From positions 1-43,383 of the forward strand of contig CAZMRQ010000007.1 in assembly GCA_964568795.1 (NCBI GenBank): a DNA stretch of 43,383 nt, read 5' to 3'. Origin of the DNA: CAZMRQ01 sp964568795 (GTDB lineage Bacteria; Pseudomonadota; Gammaproteobacteria; Comchoanobacterales; Comchoanobacteraceae). The translations under genes were made by a program, and so were the position numbers. The notes beneath the pieces are model-generated. The model was not told the origin of the DNA. It did not search any database and saw only the letters and a program-made list of their open reading frames with translations. Shown piece after piece: positions 24,190-33,310 of the stretch. The stretch's first letter is position 1; each line of letters starts with the position of its first letter.

Positions 24190-25638
24190 GTGCTTAGTCA
24201 TTTTTTAAAAGATTCCATTGATTCTCAAATATCAAATGGCAATGATAGTATCTTCTTGCTTAGTCTTGAGGGTTGTATTGTTTATGAGTCTAAGACCCCA
24301 TTTCAAGATGATCAGGGTAATAATGTCGTTGTAGAACTTCAAAAAAGAGGGCTCTGCTTACGTGACTTCTCCTGGAATAGTGAGCCATATAATGGACAGA
24401 TCTGTGACTTGAATGGGAAATCATTGGGTGATTGGGTTATTAAATACAGCGAGAATTCTGCTTTATTGTATTGCCATTACAGCGTGCCAACTAAGGAGAA
24501 TATTCTCGAGAGTCTTCATCCATTTATGGCTATTGTTGATCTTCTCCCGGGAAATACATTTGTGAAAAATGTTGATGGCATTTATATGGCCATTAATTTA
24601 GCTATGCTTGAGCGTAGTGACTTCAGTCATCGCAATCAGTTAATTGGCCGCAATGATATTGATCTATGGCCAGACAGCGCTCAAAGAATTATTCGTAATG
24701 ATCAGGAGGTGATCGAAAAAAGGACCTGTCACTTCTTTATAGAGAAATTCACCAGAACAAATGGTCAAGTCCTCTATTATGCTGGGCATAAAATGCCAAT
24801 CTTTGATAGAGCAGAGCGTGTGGTCGGCATTATGGGCAACCTCATAGATATAACAGCGCTTAAGCAAAAAGAGTACGATCTATTAGCAGAAAAGGAAGCT
24901 GCAGTTAAACAAAATAGAGTTAAAATGGATTTTATTCGCAACATGCAGCATGATATTCGCACGCCGTTTACTGGCATCATCGGAACGGCAAACATCTTGA
25001 TGGAAAAAGAATCATGTGATCATAAGAAGGCCTTGTTGAGCATCATTCATAACAGTGCAGATGAGTTGTTGGCTTATTGCAATGATATTATCGACTATGC
25101 CAATATCGAGAATGGTCAGGTGGCTATAGTCGACCGTATATTTAATTGCAGAACATTGGGGGAGTCAGTTTTTCAACTGGAGGTCCCAGCAGCTCAAAGT
25201 AAGGGTATTCGGCTTCAATATGATTACGATGACAGCTTGGTAGATCAGATTGTAGGGGATCCTTTTAGAATACAGCGCATACTCATTAACTTGGTGAGTA
25301 ATGGCATTAAATTTACATCGACGGGATCTGTGAAATTCACCATCAGTAAGCTTAAGAAGATTAGGCAACATAGAAATATACTTATTAAAATCTCTGTAGA
25401 AGATACGGGAATGGGGATTCCTACAACACAACAAGATCAAATATTTGAAAAATTGACGAGGGTCTCACCAGCAAATAAAGGGCTTTTTAAGGGCAGAGGG
25501 TTTGGGCTAAAGATAGTCAAGCAATTTATAGAAGATCTTGATGGAGACTTAAACCTTCAAAGCAATCCGGGCAAAGGGACAAAAGTGTCAATAGTGTTGC
25601 CAGTTAAAGAGCCGCTAGTTCAGGACAGTACAGTTTAA
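24190..25638 (+). CDS. PAS-domain sensor histidine kinase
   Basis: 482 residues from GTG 24190. No membrane span, so cytosolic. A unique N-terminal region (1-100) is followed by a PAS domain (about 105-225, FVKNVDGIYMAINLAML, ending MGNLIDITALKQ), a HisKA dimerisation helix with phospho-acceptor His254 (NMQHDIRTPFTGIIG), and the ATPase domain: N box INLVSNGIKFT, G1 EDTGMGIP, G2 GRGFGLKIVK. It lacks a receiver or HPt domain and no response regulator is in the window, so it must signal to a partner elsewhere. This PAS-kinase layout is common in Legionella-type genomes. Confidence 0.9.
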   Translation: MLSHFLKDSIDSQISNGNDSIFLLSLEGCIVYESKTPFQDDQGNNVVVELQKRGLCLRDFSWNSEPYNGQICDLNGKSLGDWVIKYSENSALLYCHYSVPTKENILESLHPFMAIVDLLPGNTFVKNVDGIYMAINLAMLERSDFSHRNQLIGRNDIDLWPDSAQRIIRNDQEVIEKRTCHFFIEKFTRTNGQVLYYAGHKMPIFDRAERVVGIMGNLIDITALKQKEYDLLAEKEAAVKQNRVKMDFIRNMQHDIRTPFTGIIGTANILMEKESCDHKKALLSIIHNSADELLAYCNDIIDYANIENGQVAIVDRIFNCRTLGESVFQLEVPAAQSKGIRLQYDYDDSLVDQIVGDPFRIQRILINLVSNGIKFTSTGSVKFTISKLKKIRQHRNILIKISVEDTGMGIPTTQQDQIFEKLTRVSPANKGLFKGRGFGLKIVKQFIEDLDGDLNLQSNPGKGTKVSIVLPVKEPLVQDSTV

Positions 25639-25706
25639 TTGATCTTTGCCATCTAATCAGGTAACATGAGTGTAGCAGTTTGTTTGGAATAAAAGGGAGT
25701 TTATTT

Positions 25707-26339
25707 ATGATTAAGTATGTGCTAGGTTTGTTTGCCATCGTGTGTGTCAATTCTTATGCTGTTGCCCCATTTGTTAAGGTGGATCTTGGATACAGTACTT
25801 TTAATACTAAAATTAAACTTGGAAATGCATTCGGTTCAGGTGTTGATAAGCTAACGGGAGAGAATATGTCCGGTGGCGCGTCGATTGGTCTTATATCGAC
25901 GTTTGATCGTTCTGGTTTTATTGGGTTTTATGTAGGTGCTGCTAATCATAATACACGTACTCATCTTAGAAATGTTTCCTATAGCTTCTCTGGATATCGA
26001 GTTGATCGTGCACAAACTGTCAAGTTTCTCAATAGCTATCATGCGGGGATTTTGTTAGGTTTTGGATTATTTAATGGTGCTGAAATTTACATTTCACCCA
26101 AGTATGCTTTAGGTAAGATCAATGTGGATATACAAGATATGAGCCCAGTGAAACTTAATAATCATGGTTTTGGAGCTGAACTAGGTGTGGTGACGCCCAT
26201 TACTGATACGACATCGATTGGTTTATCTTATTCCCATATACAAATGGGTGATAAGGTCTTTACTGACAGTGCAGGTGTGGCAGCAACTGAAAAATATTCA
26301 TCTTCTGCTACATCTTTGACATTAGTTCAGAGCTTTTAG
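25707..26339 (+). CDS. Outer membrane beta-barrel protein
   Basis: 210 residues from ATG 25707, which follows AAGGGAG and gives a proper signal peptide (MIKYVLGLFAIVCVNSYA, cleavage after about residue 18). The frame is open a little further upstream, but that start has no ribosome-binding site. The mature chain begins VAPFVKVDLGYSTF and alternates short amphipathic strands with polar loops (FIGFYVGAANH, HAGILLGFGLF, TTSIGLSYSHIQMG). It ends in Phe (TLVQSF), the usual signal for outer membrane assembly. An eight-stranded barrel of the small surface-antigen/OmpA-like type is likely; function unknown. Confidence 0.8.
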   Translation: MIKYVLGLFAIVCVNSYAVAPFVKVDLGYSTFNTKIKLGNAFGSGVDKLTGENMSGGASIGLISTFDRSGFIGFYVGAANHNTRTHLRNVSYSFSGYRVDRAQTVKFLNSYHAGILLGFGLFNGAEIYISPKYALGKINVDIQDMSPVKLNNHGFGAELGVVTPITDTTSIGLSYSHIQMGDKVFTDSAGVAATEKYSSSATSLTLVQSF

Positions 26340-26435
26340 TCACTTGTTTTTCCTATGTTTGTAAAAAAAGCTATCTGCTATTTGCAATCATCTTAACTAT
26401 CTGATCTAATGAATTAAAAGTTACGAGAGAATCTT

Positions 26436-27269
26436 ATGTATAAAGCCAGTCAATCAATTGCTAAGAAATTAGCAAAATCACTCATTGTCCTATTCTTTTT
26501 AGCATATACAGGTATTTGCGTATACTATTATTTTTATCAAGATAGCCTCATATTTCTATCACGGCATGTGCCAGCAAAAGAGTATAAAGAATTGCTGCGG
26601 TATAATATTACCTATGAATATAATGGCGCTAAGATAAATGGATGGCGTGTTATATACAATAAGAATCTGCCAACAATATTCTATTTCGGCGGTAACGGTG
26701 AAAGAGTTAATGAAGCCTTTGTTGATTATAAAAGGCATTATGGTTCGCATGTCAATTTTGTGACTTTTGAGTATCCCGGCTATGGAAAGAGTTCAGGCAA
26801 GCCAACAGAGAAATCTTTTCTGGAATACCAAAAATTTGCTATCCAAAAGTTTATGGCTGAGAATAATATTGCTTCTTCTAAATCAGTTTTTGTAGGACAT
26901 AGCTTGGGAAGTTCAGTAGCGACTCAGCTGGCAAAACCATTAAAGCCAGCAGGCGTTATTTTGATTACACCCTTTGATAGCATTTATGAAGTAGGGCATA
27001 GACGTTATCCATTTTTACCACTTAATATTTTGTTGAAGCATCCGTTCGACAGTAAAGCAGTTGCTCCTTCTCTTGCTATGCCAGTTTTAGTTGTTGAGGC
27101 TGAGAATGATACTGTGACACCAACCGAACATGCAGAGAGCTTAATTGAGTCTTGGAAAGGTCCTGTGAAGAAGCTATTTCTCAAAGAAGGAACGCATGCA
27201 AATGTATATGAATACAAAGCTGTATGGCAAGAAATGAAGTCATTTATTCGGCGTGTGACTCATTCATAA
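26436..27269 (+). CDS. Alpha/beta hydrolase, membrane-anchored
   Basis: 277 residues. An N-terminal hydrophobic helix (about 14-34) anchors it to the membrane, followed by an alpha/beta-hydrolase domain of the BEM46/ABHD-type. The oxyanion-hole loop is IFYFGGNGE, the nucleophile elbow VGHSLGSS places Ser156, and the acid and base are probably Asp225 (EAENDTVTP) and His254 (EGTHANVY). It is likely an esterase, thioesterase or peptidase; substrate unknown. It stands alone between the barrel protein and tRNA-Arg. Confidence 0.85.
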   Translation: MYKASQSIAKKLAKSLIVLFFLAYTGICVYYYFYQDSLIFLSRHVPAKEYKELLRYNITYEYNGAKINGWRVIYNKNLPTIFYFGGNGERVNEAFVDYKRHYGSHVNFVTFEYPGYGKSSGKPTEKSFLEYQKFAIQKFMAENNIASSKSVFVGHSLGSSVATQLAKPLKPAGVILITPFDSIYEVGHRRYPFLPLNILLKHPFDSKAVAPSLAMPVLVVEAENDTVTPTEHAESLIESWKGPVKKLFLKEGTHANVYEYKAVWQEMKSFIRRVTHS

Positions 27270-27635
27270 ACTCCTATGTTTATTTGTTTTAAAAGCTTGT
27301 AACGTCTAGCTGTTATAAAGCGGTTAAACTCGTCTAGGGCTTTCTTTTTACAGTTTGATTTTTCTTACGCTGACCCTGCCGCTACGGATCATTATGCTTG
27401 TTTTCATGCAGAGAGTCTATCGCTCTTCAAGCATATGTTTTTGCTATCATTTAAGTTTTGCGTGTATTGTTTTTTAATGGTTTTGTCTTATTAAGACGAT
27501 AGGGTGTGAGTGATATCGCCTAGAAAAATCATAAGTCCTGCAATAGACTGTTGCAGTGATTATTCATTGATACTGTGGATTTATTCTTCTGAGCGTACTG
27601 TGCTCTGTTAGTGATGGGGTTATATGCATTTGAGC
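27270..27635. other. Intergenic stretch before tRNA-Arg, no gene seen
   Basis: About 370 bases without a usable frame on either strand. Short T-runs occur near 27348-27366, without a clean hairpin. The AT content is similar to the surroundings. Nothing else recognised. Confidence 0.3.
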
Positions 27636-27664
27636 TTGAATCAAGAGGGTAGTGCTGCTATAAT
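27636..27664 (+). promoter_or_regulatory. Promoter of tRNA-Arg
   Basis: TTGAAT (27636-27641), a 17-base spacer and a perfect TATAAT (27659-27664). Transcription would start near 27671, two bases before the tRNA. Confidence 0.8.
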
Positions 27665-27672
27665 CCTTGCAT

Positions 27673-27746
27673 GCGCCCGTAGCTCAGCTGGATAGAGTAC
27701 CTGGCTACGAACCAGGCGGTCGGGAGTTCGAATCTCTCCGGGCGCG
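27673..27746 (+). tRNA. tRNA-Arg(ACG)
   Basis: A full cloverleaf: acceptor GCGCCCG/CGGGCGC, D-arm GCTC...GAGT, anticodon stem CCTGG/CCAGG with ACG at 27707-27709, and T-arm GGGAG TTCGAAT CTCTC with one G-T pair. The discriminator is G and CCA is not encoded. The A34 is normally deaminated to inosine by TadA. It matches E. coli argV/Y/Z/Q, which follows serV downstream of csrA, here 16.7 kb away from tRNA-Ser. Confidence 0.96.
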
Positions 27747-28493
27747 CAAATGTTTTCAACGAATACTGAAATATGAGACATCTGAACCAATTTTTTATTC
27801 AAATTGTGAATATATTGACTGCTTAACTCTGCAAGATAAAGACGAACTTTTTGAAAGCATGATACTCTCTAAACGCTTTAACACATTTATTGAGCCTATT
27901 CTCGATGGTGCAACTGGCCCTGAAGGACTTAAGACAATGTTCGAAAAGAGTGAAGATAAAATGAATCATATCAAAGACCCCGATGCATATAGAGTTGATT
28001 ATAAAGAAGGGAGATATTCTCTCGCTTGTTAAGGCCGATACTCTAATCAAAACATATAAGAAATTCAAGCTGAATCTAATGAGAAGAAATTCTGTACGCT
28101 GCTGTGTTCTATTGCCTATCGTATCACTAGAGAAGCACGTCAATAGTTAATGAGGGGTATTTGTGGAGCAGCATCTCCAGTCCAACGCATGTACCCGGAC
28201 CTTGAGTCCGATAGTATTACTGTCTCATTGAATTTCCTAAAAGCGCATGTCCAGTCATACAATAAATTATATTTTATATTTACTAGGAACGACTATCTTT
28301 TATTTTTCTTAAGATGTTTTGACATCTCACTGGTGAGCTCTATTTTTCATGGTTGAAAGCAATATCTGCTAGCTTGTGCGTGTTATTTGCATGAAACATT
28401 ACAAGCCAATCACTGCCACAACACCACATGCATTGTCAAGAAGCGCCAGCAAAACGTATTCTACAGAATTAAATGTGCCATGTATTTTTTAAC
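27747..28493. other. Gene debris after tRNA-Arg
   Basis: An open frame continues from inside the tRNA to 28032 and encodes protein-like sequence (KDELFESMILSKRFNTFIEP, DGATGPEGLKTMFEKSEDKM). A shift near 28010 would extend it with GDILSLVKADTLIKTYKKFK up to about 28149. There is no start codon or ribosome-binding site for it, so it may be the 3' remnant of a lost gene. A 106-codon minus frame and a 68-codon plus frame in the same stretch look like chance. I cannot name the source gene. Confidence 0.3.
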
Positions 28494-28523
28494 TTGACAG
28501 ACACATTCATTTATGTGTTTTAT
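28494..28523 (+). promoter_or_regulatory. Promoter with palindromic operator-like spacer
   Basis: A perfect TTGACA (28494-28499) and a TTTTAT at 28518-28523 (18-base spacer). Inside the spacer ACACAT (28501-28506) and ATGTGT (28513-28518) form an exact inverted repeat with a 6-base centre, a position where a bound repressor would block polymerase. Confidence 0.5.
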
Positions 28524-28553
28524 AGTAGTATAACAACTGAATAAGATATATTG

Positions 28554-29450
28554 ATGGATTATAAACTTTTATTTCTTGATGAAACAGCTTTAACCGAATC
28601 ACATATTCTCAATTGGATAACTGATGAAAAGAAGTGTCCTCTGCGCGCTGTTGCAAGCAAAGGACAGTGCACTTTGTCTTTTTACGTCAAACAATTATCG
28701 CCCGCGATGAAGAGAAAGACTGTTGTACTGGCTATGACATATGATGATAATATCGCAGCGATACTTGCCTGGGAAGAGCATCAACCGCATCACATAATAT
28801 TAGTAGATGAGCTGATCCCACGACAGGACTGGGGAGCTCATTTACTCAACAGAATGTGGCAAAAAATAATAGACGACAAATACCCGGGGCCCACCATATC
28901 ATCCCTGCGACCTCACCGTGAGCATAGGACTTTATTGAAAAGCAACGATTGGCACTTCTCTTCACCCGAGTCCATGTATAAAAGTTCTGGACCTATGGTG
29001 AGGCCCTTGCAGAGCCCACCTTTGCATAGCGCATCTATTGGTTTGAGCAGCTACAGCTATGAATATGTGGTCAGTCAACCTGTTGAACCTGAGATGTGCT
29101 ATCTGCCTCTCATGTTCAATGAGGAAGGTCTTGCCATAAACCCAGACACAATGGCGCCACAAACATGGATGTGTCATGTGCAAGCACCTAGAGCTTGTCT
29201 TTCAGAGCGCTACATGTCGATATTATTCAACGGAAAACAAATGATCCGAGCAACAGGCACAGAACACACGCCTGTCACTGGAAGAGTCAGAGACTTCTTT
29301 CATCCTTCTGGTTTGTTTCATCGCAACAACCACTTATGTATCTCATCTATTTCAGAGTCCATGGCCAAAGGTCATGAAGTAGAGTGGTGGAAATTAGCAA
29401 CGGGTCTTAGCAGCCCAAGCCATCAGGGCATGTTTGCCGAGAGATTTTAA
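28554..29450 (+). CDS. Orphan protein, possible GNAT-like N-terminal half
   Basis: 298 residues from ATG 28554 (a TTG three bases earlier is possible; neither has a strong ribosome-binding site). Residues about 60-140 (VVLAMTYDDNIAAILAWEE, HIILVDELIPRQDWGAHLLNRMW) have the strand-helix order of an acetyltransferase, with a degenerate acetyl-CoA loop. This is a weak similarity. The second half (VEPEMCYLPLMF, NNHLCISSISESMAKGHE) is unrecognised. There is no signal peptide and no membrane span. Its own promoter carries a palindrome, so it may be regulated. Could be a secreted effector or a metabolic enzyme. Confidence 0.55.
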   Translation: MDYKLLFLDETALTESHILNWITDEKKCPLRAVASKGQCTLSFYVKQLSPAMKRKTVVLAMTYDDNIAAILAWEEHQPHHIILVDELIPRQDWGAHLLNRMWQKIIDDKYPGPTISSLRPHREHRTLLKSNDWHFSSPESMYKSSGPMVRPLQSPPLHSASIGLSSYSYEYVVSQPVEPEMCYLPLMFNEEGLAINPDTMAPQTWMCHVQAPRACLSERYMSILFNGKQMIRATGTEHTPVTGRVRDFFHPSGLFHRNNHLCISSISESMAKGHEVEWWKLATGLSSPSHQGMFAERF

Positions 29451-29517
29451 ATAATATCAGCTCTGACTTAGACACGTTGACCCAGTCCAATACAATCATT
29501 ATGCGTCATTTAGTATG

Positions 29518-30804
29518 CTACGTATTTTTTTGGTGACGGTGCCTATTTACCCCGGCACCATCAGCTTCAGCATCGTGGTTTATTCCTTGCACTGGGGCAG
29601 CGGCGGGTGGTCCTTCATAGCTATGAGAATTCTTCGGAAGAAAGTTGTATAAATAACTTGTAAGATGTTTTAGGGATGAAAATACACTAGCAGGCTCCCT
29701 ACTTTGACTTTGCTCCGTTGAATTAGTCTCAGTATCTTCATTAGTTTCAGGTAATTCGTTTATGAACGGCAGGAGATGTTGACCAATTTTACTGTCACCT
29801 AAATATGATACAAGTCTTTTATATAGCTGTGTTGTTGAAAACGATAATGCTTGTCCAAACAAGGGGTATAAGGCTACATAATTTATGTAATTAGCGTACC
29901 ATATTGTACTAGCTATGAGCGAGACCGGTGAAATCACGTTTATGGCTATCATCATTTGCAAAGTGTGTATGAGTGTGAGTGCCAGAGAGTGTGTCAGCAA
30001 GTGTTTAAGCCATTTCTTATCTATTGTATTATAGATCGGCAAGTCATGAAACTGTTTGAAAGAAAGAGTTAGAAGTACTGAATAGTAAATCATCATCATG
30101 CTTGCAAAAAGAGGCAATAACTGAATTCTAAATATTGCGAATGAGAGTGTTTTTGATAGAGAGAGAATGACTCCAAGAATGACGGCCATTAATAGTACTT
30201 TTTTGCTTCCTGGATCTTCATTCTGATTAAAGCGCCATAAGGGAGGGAAGATGTTTTTTGCTTTTTCTTGATCATGAATTATAGCAGGATTGTTTTCGTT
30301 CAGACTGTCAATAGGGAGGTAAATTCTTCTGGTAGTATTGACTTCACCATTCAACTCGAGTTCTATCTCATAGCCTAGTATTCCCTGTATTGCATTCCTT
30401 TTTTCAGTGTAACTTGAGACTTTTGCTGTTGTGCCAGCATCAAGATTTAACAGTTTTTTGACTTCTTTTATCAGTTCATCCTCTTGACTATCTACAATAT
30501 TATGTGGAAGTGAATTAAGGAATCTCCTTATATTAACCTGAGGTTCTTTGATAGTAGTTTCTCCGTTTTCGGGGATAGCTAGACTAATAATCCCATAGTG
30601 GACTAACATCATTGTGACTAATTGAGCATTTATGAATGGTATGAAGGAAATAATGCTGCGTAATAGAGAGGCAGGTATGCTATGTGCGATAAAGGCTGGG
30701 CTTTTCTTAAAGTACCAGTTGTATTGGCTAGTTACCCATGACTTTAATTTAGCATCCGGGCTGGGTTGTCTATGTTGTGCTCTTGATGGCGTGTGTGGGT
30801 GCAT
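29518..30804 (-). CDS. Orphan multi-pass membrane protein
   Basis: 428 residues, family not recognised. Hydrophobic segments at about 45-75, 202-220, 225-248, 270-290 and 292-318 suggest five spans. A soluble region (80-200) lies between the first and second, and a Ser/Glu-rich then Pro/Ala/His-rich tail (355-428) is probably disordered. The N-terminus (MHPHTPSRAQHRQPSP) is polar and lacks a signal peptide. Membrane-spanning orphans with disordered ends are common among effectors of intracellular bacteria, but an inner membrane role is equally possible. It follows rmuC by 70 bases on the same strand. Confidence 0.6.
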   Translation of the reverse strand: MHPHTPSRAQHRQPSPDAKLKSWVTSQYNWYFKKSPAFIAHSIPASLLRSIISFIPFINAQLVTMMLVHYGIISLAIPENGETTIKEPQVNIRRFLNSLPHNIVDSQEDELIKEVKKLLNLDAGTTAKVSSYTEKRNAIQGILGYEIELELNGEVNTTRRIYLPIDSLNENNPAIIHDQEKAKNIFPPLWRFNQNEDPGSKKVLLMAVILGVILSLSKTLSFAIFRIQLLPLFASMMMIYYSVLLTLSFKQFHDLPIYNTIDKKWLKHLLTHSLALTLIHTLQMMIAINVISPVSLIASTIWYANYINYVALYPLFGQALSFSTTQLYKRLVSYLGDSKIGQHLLPFINELPETNEDTETNSTEQSQSREPASVFSSLKHLTSYLYNFLPKNSHSYEGPPAAAPVQGINHDAEADGAGVNRHRHQKNT

Positions 30805-30874
30805 TTTTTTCTCCAGAGATTAGTGTTACATACTCTCATAAATAGTATTGAAATGCAAGATGTAATCAGTGGGA

Positions 30875-31861
30875 TTAAGTGACAAGTGTTTCATCAAATT
30901 CTCGTATAACCTTGAATGACCTGCTTATTTTCTTTGCTGTGCAATGCAGGTCACTGACGTCTTTGTGGCACATCGAAATATGACGACTGGTTTGGTCTAT
31001 TCGCTTATCAAAGCGATCAAACTCTTCATCGAGAACTTGAAGCTGCTTTTTCATGAGGCCAATGTGCTCTTGAAGCTGTTGATCTCTTATTGTACTCATG
31101 CTGATATGTAGATGTGAGAGCAGTGTTGTGGGTGAGGCAAGCCAAATTCGTTTTCTTTGAGCATAGTCAACTAACTCGGGGTAATTGTCACAAATATGGT
31201 GAAAAACTCCCTCAGCCGGGATGAACATGATAGCGTGGTCGAGAGTTTCTCCAGGAATAATATACTTATCAGCTATATCATCTACATGACCTTTGATGTC
31301 TTGCTTGAATAGTCTGTTATTTTCTTTTTTCTCACCGTTGAAGTTTGCAAGAGGGAATTTTGCATCGATTATTAATTGACCTGGATTGCAGGCAAGAAGT
31401 ATGACGCAGTCTGCACGACGACCATTACTCAGTGTCTTCTGATATTGACGGTGTTTTTCAGGGATGCAGTTTTCAACAAGCTGCTGCAGCTGTACCTCAC
31501 CGTAGGCGCCCCGGCGCTGGGGGTGCTTGAGGACTTTTTCAAGGTCCAAGATGTGGTGGCTGATTTGTTGCAGGGTTTGCTGTGTTTGCTCAATGAGTGC
31601 AAGTCTTTTGATAACAGATACATAAAGTGATTTTGTTTCGCCAAGTCCTGTAGATAATTTTTGATCGATAGTTGTGGAAAGGCTGCCTAATTGGCTGCTC
31701 TGATTTTGTTGTATTTCAAGAAAAGCATCAACACGGTGAGATTGAGCTTGGTTATTATGACGCCACTGATTCAGCTTTCGGTATAATAGAATAAGTAAGC
31801 TTGCTAGAAGGAGATTGACTAATAGGCTGAGAGATGAGAAAAGTTCGAACTGTATATCCAT
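30875..31861 (-). CDS. rmuC: DNA recombination protein RmuC homologue
   Basis: 328 residues. An N-terminal membrane anchor (about 8-27, LLVNLLLASLLILLYRKL), a coiled-coil (40-110), and the RmuC domain (RRGAYGEVQLQQLVENCIP, GRRADCVI, LIIDAKFPLANF, HAIMFIPAEGVFHHI, RIWLASPTTLLSHLH). RmuC limits inversion at short inverted repeats and its core resembles restriction-type nucleases; the Asp/Lys of IDAKFPL fit such a site. It is shorter than E. coli RmuC (475), mainly in the N-terminal coiled coil and C-terminus. It follows pepA by 39 bases on the same strand, so probably the same transcript. Confidence 0.9.
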   Translation of the reverse strand: MDIQFELFSSLSLLVNLLLASLLILLYRKLNQWRHNNQAQSHRVDAFLEIQQNQSSQLGSLSTTIDQKLSTGLGETKSLYVSVIKRLALIEQTQQTLQQISHHILDLEKVLKHPQRRGAYGEVQLQQLVENCIPEKHRQYQKTLSNGRRADCVILLACNPGQLIIDAKFPLANFNGEKKENNRLFKQDIKGHVDDIADKYIIPGETLDHAIMFIPAEGVFHHICDNYPELVDYAQRKRIWLASPTTLLSHLHISMSTIRDQQLQEHIGLMKKQLQVLDEEFDRFDKRIDQTSRHISMCHKDVSDLHCTAKKISRSFKVIREFDETLVT

Positions 31862-31900
31862 GAGTATAGATTAGCTCAGCAAAAAAATAGATCAAGATCT

Positions 31901-33310
31901 TTATACTTTATTTAACAACCACTGATAAAGCAAGTGGACACCAAACGAACTTGGTCCAGTTGGTTTATTAATATAACTGCTTTTAACCCAGGCTGTACCA
32001 GCTATGTCAATGTGTGCCCACGGTATTTCTTTTGTGAAATGCGCTAAAAACTGTGCGCCTGTACATGAACCACCGCCATTGTATCCGATGTTACTCAGAT
32101 CGGCTATCTTTGATTTAATATCATGATCATAGCCAGGATGAAGTGGCAAGGTCCAGAGTTTTTCTCCGACAAGCTCACCTGTGCTTTGTAATTCATGACT
32201 TAACTCACTGTTATTAGAAAATACAGCAGCATAGTAATGACCAAGTGCAACAATGCAAGCGCCAGTGAGAGTAGCTACGTCTATCAGGGCAGTTGGTTTA
32301 TATGTGTCAGCAAGGTAGTAGAGAACATCAGCAAGAACAAGTCGTCCCTCAGCATCTGTGTTGAGTATTTCAACAGTTTTTCCAGACATGGTTTCGATGA
32401 CATCGCCAGGTTTTTCGGCTTTGCTGCTGGGCATGTTTTCAGCAAGTCCAATGCCAACGACAATATTGATAGGCAATTTATTTTTGCAGGCAACATAGAT
32501 AAGCCCAACAACAGTTGCTGCACCTGTCATGTCGTATTTCATTTCATGCATGCGTAGGGGTGGTTTAAGAGATATACCACCAGAATCGAATGTGACTCCT
32601 TTTCCTGCAAGTGCATATTGTGTTTGGCTCTTTGGATTCCCTTGCCACTCCAAAGTGACAAAGAATGGGTCGTTTTCGCTGCCTTTTCCAACGCCAATGA
32701 GTGCATTCATCTTTAGCTTTTTCATAGCCGCCATATCAAAGGATTGGATTTTGCAGTCGAGTCCTTGAAAAAGATCTTTTACTTTTTGGGTAAATATTTC
32801 AGGAGTGAGTTTGTTTCCTGGGGCATTAGCTAGGTCTTTTACGATTTGTTGCCCATCTATAAGGTGCTGTGTGTGTTGGAATTGGTTGGCATAAGCCTCA
32901 GGATCATCACAGATAAAGTTGATTTCGATATTCTTTGGCTCTCGCGAAGTTTTATAGGTATCAAATTGTGCAAGTGCATGTGCAATGCCAACAGCGAGCA
33001 AATTGACGTGTGATGCGGATACTTTGTAAAGCAAAATCTGCCAGTGAGAGGTCTCTTGGCTGCGTATCTTATGGCCTGTTGACAGGCCAATATTCTGCCA
33101 ATCAAGATCAGTCTTTGATTCATTTATAGGAACAAAGGTCACGTGACCTAGTTTCTTTGAATGTGCTTCGCTAACGGGCGATTTGTTAAAAGAGCAGAGA
33201 GTGTTGAGATGCCGTTTGTATTGACCTACATAGATGGGAGCTGCAGCATGTGTCATAATAATCGTTTTTGATTTTTCTGGTTCTTTCATGAACTGAAAGT
33301 GAATAGTCAT
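31901..33310 (-). CDS. pepA: Leucyl aminopeptidase (M17 family)
   Basis: 469 residues, a typical M17 length. The C-terminal catalytic domain has GKGVTFDSGGISLKP (Lys237, Asp242), MKYDMTGAA (Asp260) and NTDAEGRLVLADVL (Asp319, Glu321, Arg323), all residues that bind the two metal ions and the bicarbonate site. ATLTGACIVALG and GPSSFGVHLL are further family marks. It removes N-terminal amino acids from peptides in the cytosol; E. coli PepA also binds DNA, which is not testable here. The N-terminal domain is poorly conserved, as usual. It is transcribed divergently from rnr, with a 200-base AT-rich spacer. Confidence 0.95.
   Translation of the reverse strand: MTIHFQFMKEPEKSKTIIMTHAAAPIYVGQYKRHLNTLCSFNKSPVSEAHSKKLGHVTFVPINESKTDLDWQNIGLSTGHKIRSQETSHWQILLYKVSASHVNLLAVGIAHALAQFDTYKTSREPKNIEINFICDDPEAYANQFQHTQHLIDGQQIVKDLANAPGNKLTPEIFTQKVKDLFQGLDCKIQSFDMAAMKKLKMNALIGVGKGSENDPFFVTLEWQGNPKSQTQYALAGKGVTFDSGGISLKPPLRMHEMKYDMTGAATVVGLIYVACKNKLPINIVVGIGLAENMPSSKAEKPGDVIETMSGKTVEILNTDAEGRLVLADVLYYLADTYKPTALIDVATLTGACIVALGHYYAAVFSNNSELSHELQSTGELVGEKLWTLPLHPGYDHDIKSKIADLSNIGYNGGGSCTGAQFLAHFTKEIPWAHIDIAGTAWVKSSYINKPTGPSSFGVHLLYQWLLNKV

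Noticed and set aside
27667..28032. A 121-codon frame starting inside tRNA-Arg (PVAQLDRVPGYEPGGREF)
   Set aside because: The N-terminal sequence is the well-known spurious translation of a tRNA-Arg gene. Only the part behind the tRNA could be debris of a real gene and is listed as such.
27823..28143. A 106-codon minus frame after tRNA-Arg
   Set aside because: It is antisense to the more protein-like plus-strand debris and lacks a ribosome-binding site.
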